Part shown: piece by piece, positions 32,570 to 42,925 of the stretch
Layout: each line of letters opens with the position of its first letter
Numbering within the stretch: position 1 is the first letter of the stretch
Source of the DNA: Aporrectodea caliginosa
Lineage: Eukaryota > Annelida > Clitellata > Crassiclitellata > Lumbricidae
Length of the DNA stretch: 64,000 nt
Assembly: GCA_020284085.1 (NCBI GenBank)
Contig: JACEVL010000108.1
Span: forward strand, 956,521-1,020,520
Reading direction: 5' to 3'
Made by a program: the position numbers and the translations under genes
The notes under the pieces: model-generated
The model's input: the letters and a program-made list of their open reading frames with translations, nothing else
Told to the model about the DNA's origin: nothing
The model's database searches: none

Positions 32570-33430
32570 ACTGGATAATATAAATATCGTCAGTGAAAGC
32601 GTTTTAAAGGTGTGTGATGGGAACATTTTTTCATTATGTTAAACGGTAACTGTCGATCTTATGCTTCAACACTCGACATTACATTTTCATTCTCAGACTG
32701 CAGATTTTAATGGTTTTATATCATCATCTGGTACGCAGGGCCTGCGACGCCGAACAACACTGATTTAATTAATAACATATAATTTTACAAATAACTGAGT
32801 TCTTTTTTTATGCCAGCATAATATTTTCAACAAATTGTCTCGGATGAAAATGTAATGTTTAAACTAAGTCCCATGCAATACAGTTCAATGTAATCTCTCA
32901 GTAGTCTGGTCGTGTTCATTAGGAACAAAGTTCCTCTATTTAATCAATCAGCAACCGTTAGACCTCGCTTATAATCACCTATACAAAGTTTATTTGGGTG
33001 GCTTTCATAATATATTCCTTCATATTTACACTAACTACCGAAATGATGAAAGATGTCTTCACATTAGCTTATATACTTATTTTTATATGTTGCATAAATT
33101 GATAACCACGTCAGTATTATATCAAGTTTGTATGAAATCTAAGTAGGGAAGCACACGGAGAATGGAGGAAGGGGGAAAGGGGTTTGTTTATAATCGCTCC
33201 GTGAGTTAGAGTTACGTTCTTGATTAAACGATTATTATTTCCTCATCTATTGTTGTCTCCCTCTTCGAGTGTGCGATCTATGGACGACGTACGCCATCTC
33301 TTGTCGGGAGTTTTCGTCTTGGTGGAGTAGGATCGACGTCGGTCTTTGGAGTGATATCGACCGATAGTAATGGATGAAGCGACGAATTACCGACAGGCAG
33401 GTGACGAATATCTATTCTATAAGCCTATAC
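32570..33430 (+). repeat. module M, copy E
   Basis: GCGTTTTAAAGGTGTGTGATGG near 32599, a TCTCAGACTGCAGATTTTAATGG block near 32691, GATGAAAGATGTCTTCAC near 33043 and GTACGCCATCTCTTGTCGGG near 33289. An internal block between 32760 and 33030 differs from the other copies. Confidence 0.65.
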
Positions 33431-33469
33431 ACCAGGATGCTCGTGGGATATCCGGACTTGAATCATCTA

Positions 33470-34255
33470 GAGCTAATTCAAGGTGTTCAAACTCAAAATC
33501 GTATTTCATTTAGTAGTTTAAGTTGTTTAATGTTATCTTGTGACGTCAACAGCGGCCGTTAACGTCGATTGGATTATAATCTTTGTAGAGTTTCACCGTA
33601 GAACGGCAAGTGTTTCCGATGCACAATGCCCACGAGGTGGTTACAAGCTATATGAAAACTGTAAGCAGGTGGGAATATAAATAACGTCGTGGAAAGCGTT
33701 TAAAAGGTGTGCGACGGTGCTGTTGATTATTAGCTTGAACATTTCCTTGATACTACATTTCATTCTCAGATAGTAGTAGTACTATAGTTTCAGTTTAACG
33801 ACACTGTGTGATAACAAAAGATCACTAGTGTTGCCCTCCTCCATCCAGGCTTGGGACTGGCACTGCCAAAGTACGAGCATATTGCAGATTTTAAAGGTTT
33901 CATATCATCAGGTGGTGATAAATAGTCTCGTATAAAATATTTAATGTCCATTAACAGCACCTACAGTTTAAAGACGATGGACCAAACAGTCAGAAAGATG
34001 GTTTATTGAAGTCTACATTCAATTATACATATAATCCGCAAAATCCTACCTATGCCAGCACCAGACTTAGCAACAAAGGCGTAACTTTATATTGTGACAG
34101 TGGAGTCCGGTCAGTAACACTTTTTAAAGTGCTCTTGACAGTTAGCACCACTTTTGAAGTATTTTTACGTTGCTTTGCATTTAAAAAATCAAGCAACGAC
34201 AATTAACGACGGTTTACTCCCGTCGATTTAATTACGACAATGATGATGATAACTT
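33470..34255 (+). repeat. module M, copy F (first half)
   Basis: CAACAGCGGCCGTTAACGTC near 33549, GTTTCCGATGCACAATG near 33611, GCGTTTAAAAGGTGTGCG near 33698, an old SR1 at 33775-33870, CAACGACAATTAACGACGG near 34194. Starts only about 40 bp after copy E ends. Confidence 0.65.
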
Positions 34256-34309
34256 AATTACTCAGTGTTTCATGTGCAAACTGTCTGTGGCACAGACGTT
34301 CGATCCTCC

Positions 34310-34445
34310 ACAGTACTGGACATCGATCTCTGGACAACCGTTGATACGAAGCAGCGCTCGTGAATAAGCTGGTGCCCTGCGCTTCGTGCTACAGTAGCGC
34401 GATAGAAATTTGGAGTTCACGATTACGATTGCGATCTACCATTCT
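34310..34445 (+). mobile_element. (GATTAC)-tailed LINE 3' end
   Basis: TGGACATCGATCTCTGGACA, CGCTCGTGAATAAGCTGGTG, then ATTTGGAGTTCACGATTACG. Confidence 0.6.
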
Positions 34446-34601
34446 TCAAAGCATAACTGTGGGATACGGAATTGGATTAGTTATAAGTTATGTTGCAAGA
34501 TAAACACAACTCGACTGTGCATAAATGCAAGCTCAATTTAGACACCTTAAAATAGATTCTAACATCGGATATAATTTTCGCCAATCGGGTTCAGTCACTT
34601 G

Positions 34602-34678
34602 TAATATGCCAAAAACTAATCTTTGTCGGCGGAAACGGCCTATGTTGTCATAAGCTGCCGTTAAACTGTGAACACACA
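34602..34678 (+). mobile_element. short retroposon SR2 with 10-bp TSD
   Basis: Begins TAATATGCCAAAAACTAATC and ends GTTAAACTGTGAACACACAC. Perfect duplication CAGTCACTTG at 34592-34601 and 34679-34688. The start is about eight bases into the full unit, so it is slightly 5' truncated. Confidence 0.87.
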
Positions 34679-34688
34679 CAGTCACTTG

Positions 34689-35158
34689 ATTGATAATTCA
34701 ACGTCTCTGTGATTACATGTAGAATATGTAAACAAATTTCTAACAATATCAACGGCCTTTGGTGCCATACAATTAATTAAATTAAATTAATTAAAATAAT
34801 AACTTCAACACTGTTCGTAGGCCTACTCTGGTAGAGTCAGACCAGACCCAGAAAGGTGGATACGCTAATGATTTTTGTTATTACGTAGCGTCGTTAAATA
34901 GTAACTTGCCAAAGCATATGGAAATATGAATTTAGACACCCCAACTAAGACGCTTCATTTGTCGATATAATGAGTTGACCTCAACAGTTTGAGACTACTT
35001 CGTTTGCACAGTAGGGGGTAAGGCATCGGTGCCCAGTGTCAAAAATTCTCGTGAACATCTACATCCACCACTATCCGTACTATGGTAGTGCCAGTCCCAA
35101 AAATGTAGACAGAAGGATGACGACGCTAATCATCTAAGATATGGCACAGCGTTGTTAA
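34689..35158 (+). repeat. old SR1 remnants
   Basis: Sense-strand remnants near 34830-34905 and 35088-35158 (TAGTGCCAGTCCCAA to GCGTTGTTAAC). A short (AATTAAATT) run near 34775. No gene. Confidence 0.45.
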
Positions 35159-36207
35159 CCCTCAGGGCTACCAAGGGGGGGTGGTTGCCACCCCCTAGGT
35201 TTTTTTCATCTCAAACTTTTTCAGTATGGAATCAAAATTTGACCTTTTAGGTAGCTGTAGGGGTTCATTTACACACGTTTTGAGGTAAAATGTGAGATGA
35301 TATCTCACACCGTTCAAAAGTTATAGGGCCTACCCAATATACCCGAAGTTCCAGGGGGGGTGGATACCTCCCCTAGATTTTCGACTATATCTTATCCGTC
35401 ATTTAATATTAAGAGACACAAATTATACCATTATATAGAGGGAATGTGGGGCTACTTTTCTATGGTCACTGAGTTGACCTGAGACAACCGGAAGTGCTCA
35501 AAACAAATTAAAATGTATGAAAATAGGTTACACTTTCACACATTTTTCATGTTTTTTCGATTATAACGTATTCATAATTTATTTTTGAAGAGAAATAAAT
35601 TATGCCGTTGCATAGAGGACACGTAGTGCTATTTTTTCATACTGATTAATTTGTTTATTGATGACCGGAAGTGTTCAAAATAAATAATAATACGCGTAAT
35701 ATGCGTAAAAAATGGCTGAATGGAAGCACTCCCCTTAGTTGTTTGTCTGTAGCGTATTTATTTGTCTTCCTGGAAGAGAAACAAAGATATCATTCTTTAG
35801 AGGGAATGTAGGGCTTCATTTGCATACCTAAATCTTTGTCTTTTGAATACCGGAAGTGATCAAAATAAATAATAATACGCGTAATCTGTGTGAAAATGGC
35901 TGAATACGGCATTACAACGTAAACCGATATATTATATGAATGGATATATATGTATGGATGTACATTTATACTATATAAACATGTGTAGGGATGATTGTGT
36001 GTATCTTTTATACATAGATCAGTTTCAAAACACACATAATCTTATATTTGTTTATCCAAAAAGTAAAAAATGCACACAATAATATAAAATATCACTAATT
36101 TATGGGTTCCATTGTTAAAAGTGATGTAATTTCTAGGCGCACTCACATAATGTACAACTAAATATACCATTCTGTGCAGAAATGAATGCTGAATCCATTG
36201 CTATATT
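35159..36207. mobile_element. TTAA-family DNA element with three internal repeats
   Basis: Begins CCCTCAGGGCTACCAAGG after TTAA at 35155-35158. The right flank ACAGCTACTAACC fits the SR1 tail into which it inserted. Inside are three related units at about 180-bp spacing, each with ACCGGAAGTG (35487, 35664, 35849) and TAGAGGGAATGT-like blocks. The right terminus appears truncated compared with 5572 and 40349. No coding frame. Confidence 0.6.
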
Positions 36208-36215
36208 ACAGCTAC

Positions 36216-36485
36216 TAACCGTACTGCGAAAACCTTATCCGAGATGGGAATAAAATATTGTGGGAGACGTGCTGATAAAAGCACATAGATTTGCAGACTT
36301 CCAAAGCGATGGTGGCGAATTGTCACGGGAGATTGCAAGGAGTGATGGATCGCCGAGATTTGATTTCGATGGAATGTGGGATAAACAAAAGTATCAATAA
36401 GATAAATGGTGTGAAGAAACAAATTCACGAATAATAATTATTAATGGCGAGGGGGTAGAACAAATCAGAAGTTTGTGCTATAAAA
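36216..36485 (+). repeat. module X, copy 2
   Basis: ACGTGCTGATAAAAGCAC near 36268, GCGATGGTGGCGAATTGTC near 36305 and GTGAAGAAACAAATTCACG near 36410. The uninterrupted version of 24980-25760. Confidence 0.55.
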
Positions 36486-37005
36486 TGACAAAATGAAAAA
36501 GAATGACAGACGCTTTTGTCAAGAGAAAAGAGCTTACTTATGACAGGGAACTGAATTATAGGAGTCTAAATAAAAGATTGATCAAGACAGTGGTACGGAG
36601 CGTGGTAGTGTGTGACTCTGAAATACTGACCCAACTAGAGTGTAATATAAGTAGGTTAGAGGCGTTTGAGACGAGGGTGAGGCGCAGGATGGAAAATCCA
36701 GTTTGATAGAGTATAAAACAAACGAAGAAGTTCTACAAAAGTTGGGAGAGGAAAGATCTCCGATGGCAACAATTAATTAAAAGAGAGACAGAGGAAGTGG
36801 ATTGGTCACATACTGAGAGAGACTCTCTCCATTGAGGGAAGAATGGAGGGAAAGAGAGCGAGAGGAAGACCTAGACGGATGTTGCTGGACTTATTGGTGA
36901 TCGAAGGATATTGGACACTCAAGGAAGAAGCTCAGCATCGAGAGGAGTGGCAACATTGGACGTTGGAACCTACCCAAGAGACTAGAAAACTTGAATAAGT
37001 CTTCA
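36486..37005 (+). pseudogene. LINE RT C-terminal fragment (endonuclease-RT type)
   Basis: Frames encode DAFVKRKELT, LNKRLIKTVVRSVVVC, LEAFETRVRRRMENP, then after shifts a RKWIGHILRE-like segment, EGRMEGKRARGRPRRMLLDW, LKEEAQHREEWQHWTLEPT. Several frameshifts and stops. Same family as 39541-39790 and 11695-12045. Confidence 0.85.
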
Positions 37006-37046
37006 GTTGCAATCGATTCAAAAGCTACGATTCTACCGCTCTAGTA

Positions 37047-37200
37047 GTGGGTAAGTAGGTAAGTAAGTTTTTTCTTTATTAACCAATTGTTAATCGCACT
37101 TTTTATTGTACAGACATCTCATGAGTCATAAACACAGTTAAAAAGTATAAAGTATCCTGACAAGAAACTTTTTCGCATCAAGTAAGTTAGTGACTTAGTA
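37047..37200 (-). mobile_element. 3' end of (GTAA)-tailed LINE
   Basis: Plus strand reads GGTAAGTAGGTAAGTAAG, TTTTTCTTTATTAACCAATT, CGCACTTTTTATTGTACAGA, matching the 3' end at 21029-21110 in the same orientation. Confidence 0.65.
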
Positions 37201-37649
37201 AGATCAGATCAACATCGTCAGCGACCTTGGCAGACACAAGATATCGCTAAATAATAGAAACTGATAGACGAAATCAATCGCTGAATTTGGACACCTTTTA
37301 TTAGAGATGTCTTAAAGTTAGACATTCAAAAATCGACAATAATATTTAAGACATTAAGCGGATGGCTAAAAACTGCTTAGGCGGTTAGGCCTACGTCAAG
37401 ATGTTGCTAGAACAATGCTTTCCAATCTTTGATTTGAAATTTATTTTTCGTACGGAACCTCGACCTAAGAATAATTTATTCTGGTAAACATATCACGTGC
37501 AAAACGGACAAATGTATAGTCAGGGAGCAAATGGTATCCCGTGGGCGCTTTAATGAAAGAAACATGTGTGATACGTCGTTAGAAAGGTATTTTAACATAG
37601 AATAAGAAAAGTCATGGTGCCAAGCCAGAATATGCTGCAGGCAGGCACA
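37201..37649 (+). repeat. module fragments, no gene
   Basis: AGATATCGCTAAATAATAG near 37240 and GGACACCTTTTATTAG near 37278. Nothing else recognised. Confidence 0.4.
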
Positions 37650-38360
37650 ATTCAAGATGGCGTCCAACATGGCGGAACATAGTCGGATAGATAGGCTATG
37701 CCACATGACCCCAAAAAATTGCAAGAAAACGTTTTATGTTGGTTTTCTGGTGTATTAGGTCTGGAGAATAACATACTAAAAGTTTATCGAAATCGGACCA
37801 CGGGATCACCCCCAAAAATGCATTTTAAACAAAGATGGCGGCCAATATGGCGCCAATACAGAAAACAGTATATATCAGGTCATAGGTAAGCTAAATAACA
37901 AAATGAAGTGTCAAATTTAACATTATCAAGGTCGAGGAATCGATTTATCATAGTGGCAATAGTGTCGGAATCTTACTATCCAAGATGGCGGCCAATATGG
38001 CCGCCAAAACACACAAATATGTATATATCAGGTCATAGGTAAGCTACAATAACAAAATGAAGCGTCAAATTTAACATTTTCAAGGTCGAGGAATCGATTT
38101 ATCATAGTGGCAATAGTGTCGGAATCTTACTATCCAAGATGGCGGCCAATATGGCCGCCAAAACACAAAAATATGTATATATCAGGTCATAGGTAAGCTA
38201 CAATAACAAATGAAGTGTCAAATATAATATTTTCAAGGTAAAGAAATCGATTTATCGTAGTTGCAGTAGTGTCGGAATGTTACTATCCAAGATGGCGGCC
38301 AATATGGCCCCCAAAACACAAAAATATGTATATATCAGGCCAAAACACAAAAATATGTAT
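37650..38360 (+). repeat. satellite array, unit about 153 bp, AAGATGGCGGCC
   Basis: AAGATGGCGGCC recurs at 37832, 37982, 38136 and 38289 (spacing 150, 154, 153). Each unit has ATATATCAGGTCATAGGTAA and AGGTCGAGGAATCGATTTAT. A more diverged unit starts near 37655. Short pieces of the same family are at 13440-13640 and 52240-52330. Confidence 0.9.
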
Positions 38361-38492
38361 AACAAAATTTTACTTGCATAATTATGTTAAAATTCAGCAA
38401 TTTTCTTTAGCTTATCTTTGAAAGTAACTCATAACATTAATTATATTTAACATCTATTAAGAATAGGACATAGTTTGGTCTAAGTTAACATT

Positions 38493-39250
38493 TCACAGGT
38501 AGTCCTCAATGTTCTCTTCATCTGAAACTGGCTCTTGAGTCATATTGTCACAGTTGCCATGCTGACATTGTCCACAAGCTGTGGTGCATTCGAGCCCATG
38601 TCTTTTGCAGCTACATTTCAACGTGTTGCATCGTGCAGAGCAACTACATCGGATCATTTTGAGCAGTTGGTCTGGTGCAGGACTAATATCCATCATGATT
38701 GGAATACATTTTCCATCTTGTATAATCCAGCCCCATTCAGTTGGATCCATGTCGTCACACTTGTCCAACCACTGCATAACTTGTAGGTAAGCTCGCCGAG
38801 CGTGAAGGTTTGTGGCCGAAGGTGTTGGAGGCAGTCTTTCTGGTTTCACAAAGGTCTTTGCAGTGGACACTTTCCTACAAAGGATGCTGTAGCGTAATGA
38901 CACTAGAGATTCAGACTGGATCCCCTTAAATATGGATACCATTGCTGTGCAACCAGTGGTCTCTACAGTAACTTGATCTGCGTTTGGTGTACAGAAGATC
39001 TTCGAACAACTATGAAAGACAGGATCGCCATTGACTACTTTTTGGAAGACTGACTTTTTGCCAACCCCATAGATTCCTGAAGTACTGTCACAACAAGAGA
39101 ACGCATGGGCAAACAACAGATCAGAGCATACATCATCACCAAGTAACTGTTTAAGGACCTTGATGTTATATACATATCTTACTTTGTCTTTGTCGACATT
39201 TTCCCAACAAACTGTGTTGCTTCTCTTATATTGACATTGTTTGCAACATT
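38493..39250 (-). CDS. CXC (tesmin/TSO1-like) domain protein fragment, TE-associated family
   Basis: A minus-strand frame runs from a stop just upstream of about 39250 to TGA at 38493 without interruption (about 250 codons; no obvious ATG start). N-terminal part: VYNIKVLKQLLGDD, then LLFAHAFSCCDSTSGIYGVG, the conserved CD(S/T)TS block. The middle has LPPTPSATNLHARRAYLQVM and DPTEWGWI. The C-terminus is a cysteine-rich CXC-like segment with CSCSARCNTLKCSCKRHGLE and ACGQCQHGNC, about ten cysteines, then an acidic tail. Proteins with this order are widespread in invertebrates and usually sit in repeats. The CXC segment suggests DNA binding. No catalytic role is known to me. The 5' part is missing or lies in other exons. 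A 55-bp piece of its own CXC coding region recurs inverted upstream (39336-39390). Confidence 0.7.
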
Positions 39251-39335
39251 ACTTCTCCGACGTAGATGTGTATTGTCCTTCGTACTTGGTCTCCTATGAG
39301 AATTGTTGACTTGTAAGATTAAATCTTTATGGCAA

Positions 39336-39390
39336 GGCTCGAATGCACCACAGCTTGTGGACAATGTCAGCATGGCAACTGTGACAATAT
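39336..39390 (+). repeat. inverted 55-bp copy of the CXC coding segment
   Basis: Perfect reverse complement of 38542-38596. In plus-strand reading it encodes LECTTACGQCQHGNCDN out of context. Confidence 0.95.
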
Positions 39391-39404
39391 CCTCCGCCTT
39401 TGAA

Positions 39405-39541
39405 GCTTTCTCGTCCTCAAAAGACCCGCCTTAGCAGCCGTTCTGCCACCCTCTATCGCTTCTCTCTGGCTGTCACCATCGGACCTCCACTGGACATCGA
39501 TCTATGGACAACTCTCTGAGGCTCTGATACCAAACAGCGCT
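39405..39541 (+). pseudogene. (GATTAC)-type LINE C-terminal fragment
   Basis: The frame reads SRSATLYRFSLAVTIGPP then LDIDLWTTL and a stop, followed by GGCTCTGATACCAAACAGCG. Same block as 29340-29490. Truncated at both ends and fused to the next RT fragment. Confidence 0.5.
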
Positions 39542-39792
39542 GGGAGAGGAAAAAATCTCCGACGGCAACAGTAAAGAGGGAGACAGAAGAAGTGGAGTGG
39601 TCACATGCTGAAAGGAAATTCACTCCTTGAATGGAAGAATGGAGGGTAAGAGAACGAGAGGAAGACCTAGACGGATGTGACTGGACCTAATGGCTACGGA
39701 TGGAAAGAGAAAACTCAAGGAAGAAGCTCTGCATCGAGAGAAGTGTCGCCATTGGACGATGGAATCTGCTCGAAAGCAAACAACTGGAATAA
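39541..39792 (+). pseudogene. LINE RT C-terminal fragment (endonuclease-RT type)
   Basis: GEEKISDGNSK-like start, then the DNA of HMLKGNSLLEWKNGG, RGRPRRM and LKEEALHREKCRHWTMES segments, spread over several frames. A second, closely related copy of 36740-37003, so one locus may have duplicated from the other. Confidence 0.75.
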
Positions 39793-39892
39793 TTGTTAAG
39801 TTGTAATCGATAAAAAAATGTCTTCATATCGATATCATCAACATCTGATGCCGCAAGATGTCGTTAAGCGCTTTAGAAACCACAAAACAAAG

Positions 39893-39949
39893 AAAGGTGT
39901 TTCAAATTCAACGCTTTATTTAATAAAGCGTTGAATTTTAAACACCTTT
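39893..39949. repeat. 57-bp near-perfect palindrome built on the AAAGGTGT motif
   Basis: Arms 39893-39920 and 39922-39949 are 27/28 complementary with a one-base centre. Each arm carries AAAGGTGTTT and AATTCAACGCTTTATT. Could extrude as a cruciform. Confidence 0.95.
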
Positions 39950-39959
39950 AATAAGGTTG

Positions 39960-40349
39960 AATATTGTCTATACACTCAGAAACATTAAGGTAAAACAGTT
40001 AATAATTCAAAATAATTCTAGTGTTTATGCAGCAGAATTAACTGCAATTATTGAAACTGTTCTATAGATATTAAACAGTGAGTGTTATAATAATTGTAAG
40101 TTTTTAAAGATGAACAAATTATTAGACAGGAGTATATAGGAAGGATTGCATTCCATATCAGTGTCCCCTGAGACTTGATTGTATGGAGCCGATCGTTGGA
40201 ATGAACCTTAACAGAACGGAAAGTGGAGGCATTTCTAGTATAGTGGAAGTGTATATCATAAGCGTGGGGCAAGAAATCTTTGAAATCCAGGGGGGGTAAC
40301 CACCCCCCCCTTGGTAGTCAGTGTTACAAAAAGCTTGGTAACCCTAGGG
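39960..40349 (-). mobile_element. TTAA-family DNA element fragment
   Basis: Read on the minus strand from TTAA (40350-40353): CCCTAGGGTTACCAAGC, then a GGGGGGGTGGTTACCCC block. Terminus like 35159 and 60574. The other end is not recognisable, so the left boundary is a guess. Confidence 0.55.
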
Positions 40350-40379
40350 TTAATGTTGGATTTGCACTATAATAGTATA

Positions 40380-40565
40380 ATGGATCCACGGAGAGGTGGA
40401 GGGAACGAGGAGCAGAGGACGTCAGAAGAAGAGATGGATAGATAACGTACTGGAGGACATAGAAGACAGAGGATGGGACTTAAGAAGGGCAATAGAACTT
40501 GCAAGAGACCGACCGAAGTGGAAAAGTTTTGTTAGAGCCTCATCGTCAGCGAATACTTGACGGAG
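40380..40565 (+). pseudogene. LINE RT extreme C-terminus
   Basis: The frame RWIDNVLEDIEDRGWDLRRA then IELARDRPKWKSFVRASSSA ends with NT and a stop. This is the classical last segment of endonuclease-reverse transcriptases. The upstream part (40380-40440) is frameshifted. No RT core. Confidence 0.85.
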
Positions 40566-40599
40566 GAGAAAGAAAGTATAATGGATCACGGAGCTGAAA

Positions 40600-41560
40600 A
40601 TATGTCAACAATGAAAAAATATAAGATATTTCAACACATCTATTGTATAGTTCTATACGGTCTGTACGTTATCTGGTGTTGTTGCGGACTTTAAGGCTCA
40701 CAAGTTTGATCTTGATTACGAACCGTTGCGTCATTTCTGGTTCTTTACCTAACTGTTTTCCACTGGACTTTTCCAACGTAGAAAGAATTCTTAAGAGTTG
40801 TTTCAGCTGAATCCCGATGCTGTGTGCACTCTTGTGACGATGCTAAAAGAGATTTGATCTTAGAATAAACACATCTGTAACGACGTCGCCTAAGAAATGA
40901 CTGCGTTCATTGAATGCTGTTGATGGTAAGAACAGACAGCGAGGAAGAGGACTAGCTTCATCAAATGCATCGTTCCCTGTCTAGGTTAGCTAGATCTGGG
41001 TAAGGTAGTATCCAGAGTTTAACGATATCTTGTGTCTGAGAGGGCCGTTGACGTCAATCTTATGTACCGTATTTCAAGAAGGGTAACTGAACTCGGCTTA
41101 TCCAATTAGATATGCATAGGTAGTTTCCATTTAACGACCTCGTGAAAAAAATGCTGACTAGCGTCGCCCTCTCCTTCATACAGGCCTCGGACTGGCACCG
41201 CCCGAGAATTGTTTGATCATCATCAGTTTAACGAGATCTTATGTCATCAAACCCCGTTGACATCGATATAAATAATTCTTGTTCAATTGTGTGTGGACCC
41301 GCGGGATGCTTAGCGTGTGGATGGATTCAGATTTTAACTATCCCATGTGGCAACTAAGGATGTTGACGTCGACATAAATTAATTTGAACACTTCAATTCG
41401 TTTCTAAGGAATAATTGTGATTCATCCATAAAATTAACATGCGAATATACCGCGCGAATTAACAGATTACTGCTAACTGCAGAAGGAAAAAGGATACGTC
41501 GAGCGATAGAAAAAGTAATTGCAATTGTAAAGTAAATTATAAAATGCTATGGGTTGACAT
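40600..41560 (+). repeat. modules T, Q and R
   Basis: GATATTTCAACACATC near 40624, AACCGTTGCGTCATTTCTG near 40721, ACGTCGCCTAAGAAATGAC near 40883, GAGAGGGCCGTTGACGTC near 41037, then GGATGTTGACGTCGACATAA near 41358 (as at 52540). The same order as 20200-20945. No gene. Confidence 0.55.
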
Positions 41561-42100
41561 AATCGGTCCATTAACGTCGCTGAAGAACGTCCATTTAGGC
41601 ACCTTTAAGATGGTGCAAGATTAAAATATAAATAATTTCGTTAACGTTATTCAACCAGTCTATTGAGCAATGTGTCATTTGCTTCGTTGTCCAACGGCTC
41701 TGGCAGCCGCAAGATTTCGCCAAACACTGAAAAGTAATCTAGCTTCAGATCTAGAAGATAGAAAAACCAAATACAAATTAAAAATGAAGACATCAAAAGC
41801 AATAACAGACATCAGACGTCGTTAAACTGCGTCTGCAGTAATTAAATCTGTAAGAACACCTTTTTTACAGCGCCTCTTCCAGAAAACTCATCAAAACAAA
41901 TCCTATTCGGAGACTATAATACTCGTATGTAGGGCCTGCGAAGGAGATAAAAACATAGATTCAATTTAGTTAATAACACACTTGTGACAAAGTGAATTCG
42001 GTTTTATACAAGTAGATTGTAAACAAATGGCTTATATAAAAAGTAAAGTCTCTGGCGATGCAATACACGCTGCTTTATTCAGTGTTTAATAAATACAGCC
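41561..42100 (+). repeat. module S, copy 3, and continuation
   Basis: GGCACCTTTAAGATGG near 41598, GGCAGCCGCAAGATTTCGCC near 41703, ACATCAGACGTCGTTAAACTG near 41810, TACAGCGCCTCTTCC near 41866 (a LINE-end remnant on the minus strand, as at 24175). No gene. Confidence 0.55.
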
Positions 42101-42109
42101 TGAAATTAC

Positions 42110-42394
42110 GTAGTAGACCTATATAATTTGAAAATAAAGTGTTTAACGACATATTGTGGGTTACAGATCGTTCTTATCTAACCTATTTCAGGAAGTATCT
42201 GAGCTCGCCTAATCGATTTGGGTATGTATAGGTAGTTTCCGTTTAACGACCCCATGTCAAAGCAAAGTTGATTAGCGCCGCCTCTCCTTCATCCAGGCTT
42301 CGGACTGGCACAACAGGAAAATGCCTGGAGAAGTTACCAACTCGTTGGTTACCTCAGGACGTACAAACATCTAGTAAACATTTAGTTATAATAA
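42110..42394 (+). repeat. module R
   Basis: AAGTGTTTAACGACATATTG near 42139, GGAAGTATCTGAGCTCGCC near 42190 and ATTAGCGCCGCCTCTCC near 42270, an SR1-like core. No gene. Confidence 0.55.
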
Positions 42395-42925
42395 ATAATT
42401 ATAGTTTGCATAAAATGTATGGAGGGAGAGGGGGAGAGCGAAGGGAAGAAGAGAGAAGTTCGAGGAGAGGGAATATGGGAATGTTCGCCATCACTTCTTG
42501 GGACAAAGGTTACGTCCTTGCTTAAAATTATTATTAGTTCCTGCTGTATGTTGCCTCCCTCGTCGAATTTGCGATCCATGGTCCGGACGTGCGTCATCTA
42601 CAACTAATGAGAGACTGCTGCGTTAACGTGTGCCACGGACGCTACCGCCTGTCGTCTTTCTTACATCATCGTCGCTGCTTGGTCCATGTCGAATTGGGAC
42701 CTGTTAGCTATACAGTAGAAGCGAGTCGATGGTTGATTCCACGTGTGTGCGTGGTCCTGCCCTCTAGCTTAATAGGCATTGCTTAGTTGCTACAGCCTGA
42801 TGAATTTATTTCCTTAATGAAAATTATTAGCCTAACATGTAAGCTAAACAGACATTGCCAATTATTATTCTTTTCTAGTAGGGGCACTATATTAATTTCT
42901 AAGTGAAAGTACAATCAATTGATTG
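42395..42925 (+). repeat. module M, copy G (central part)
   Basis: A purine-rich GGAGGGAGAGGGGGAGAGCG block near 42420, GTTCGCCATCACTTCTTGGG near 42482, GCTTGGTCCATGTCG near 42677, CCACGTGTGTGCGTGG near 42739 and TAATTTCTAAGTGAAAG near 42893. Confidence 0.65.

Noticed and set aside
35155..35158. TTAA here as proof of a piggyBac-type duplication
   Set aside because: The same TTAA is part of the SR1 end (GTTGTTAAC) in which the element lies, so it cannot by itself prove a duplication.
37820..38350. CRISPR-like array
   Set aside because: Units are about 153 bp and similar throughout, with no short repeats separated by unique spacers; this is a eukaryotic satellite.
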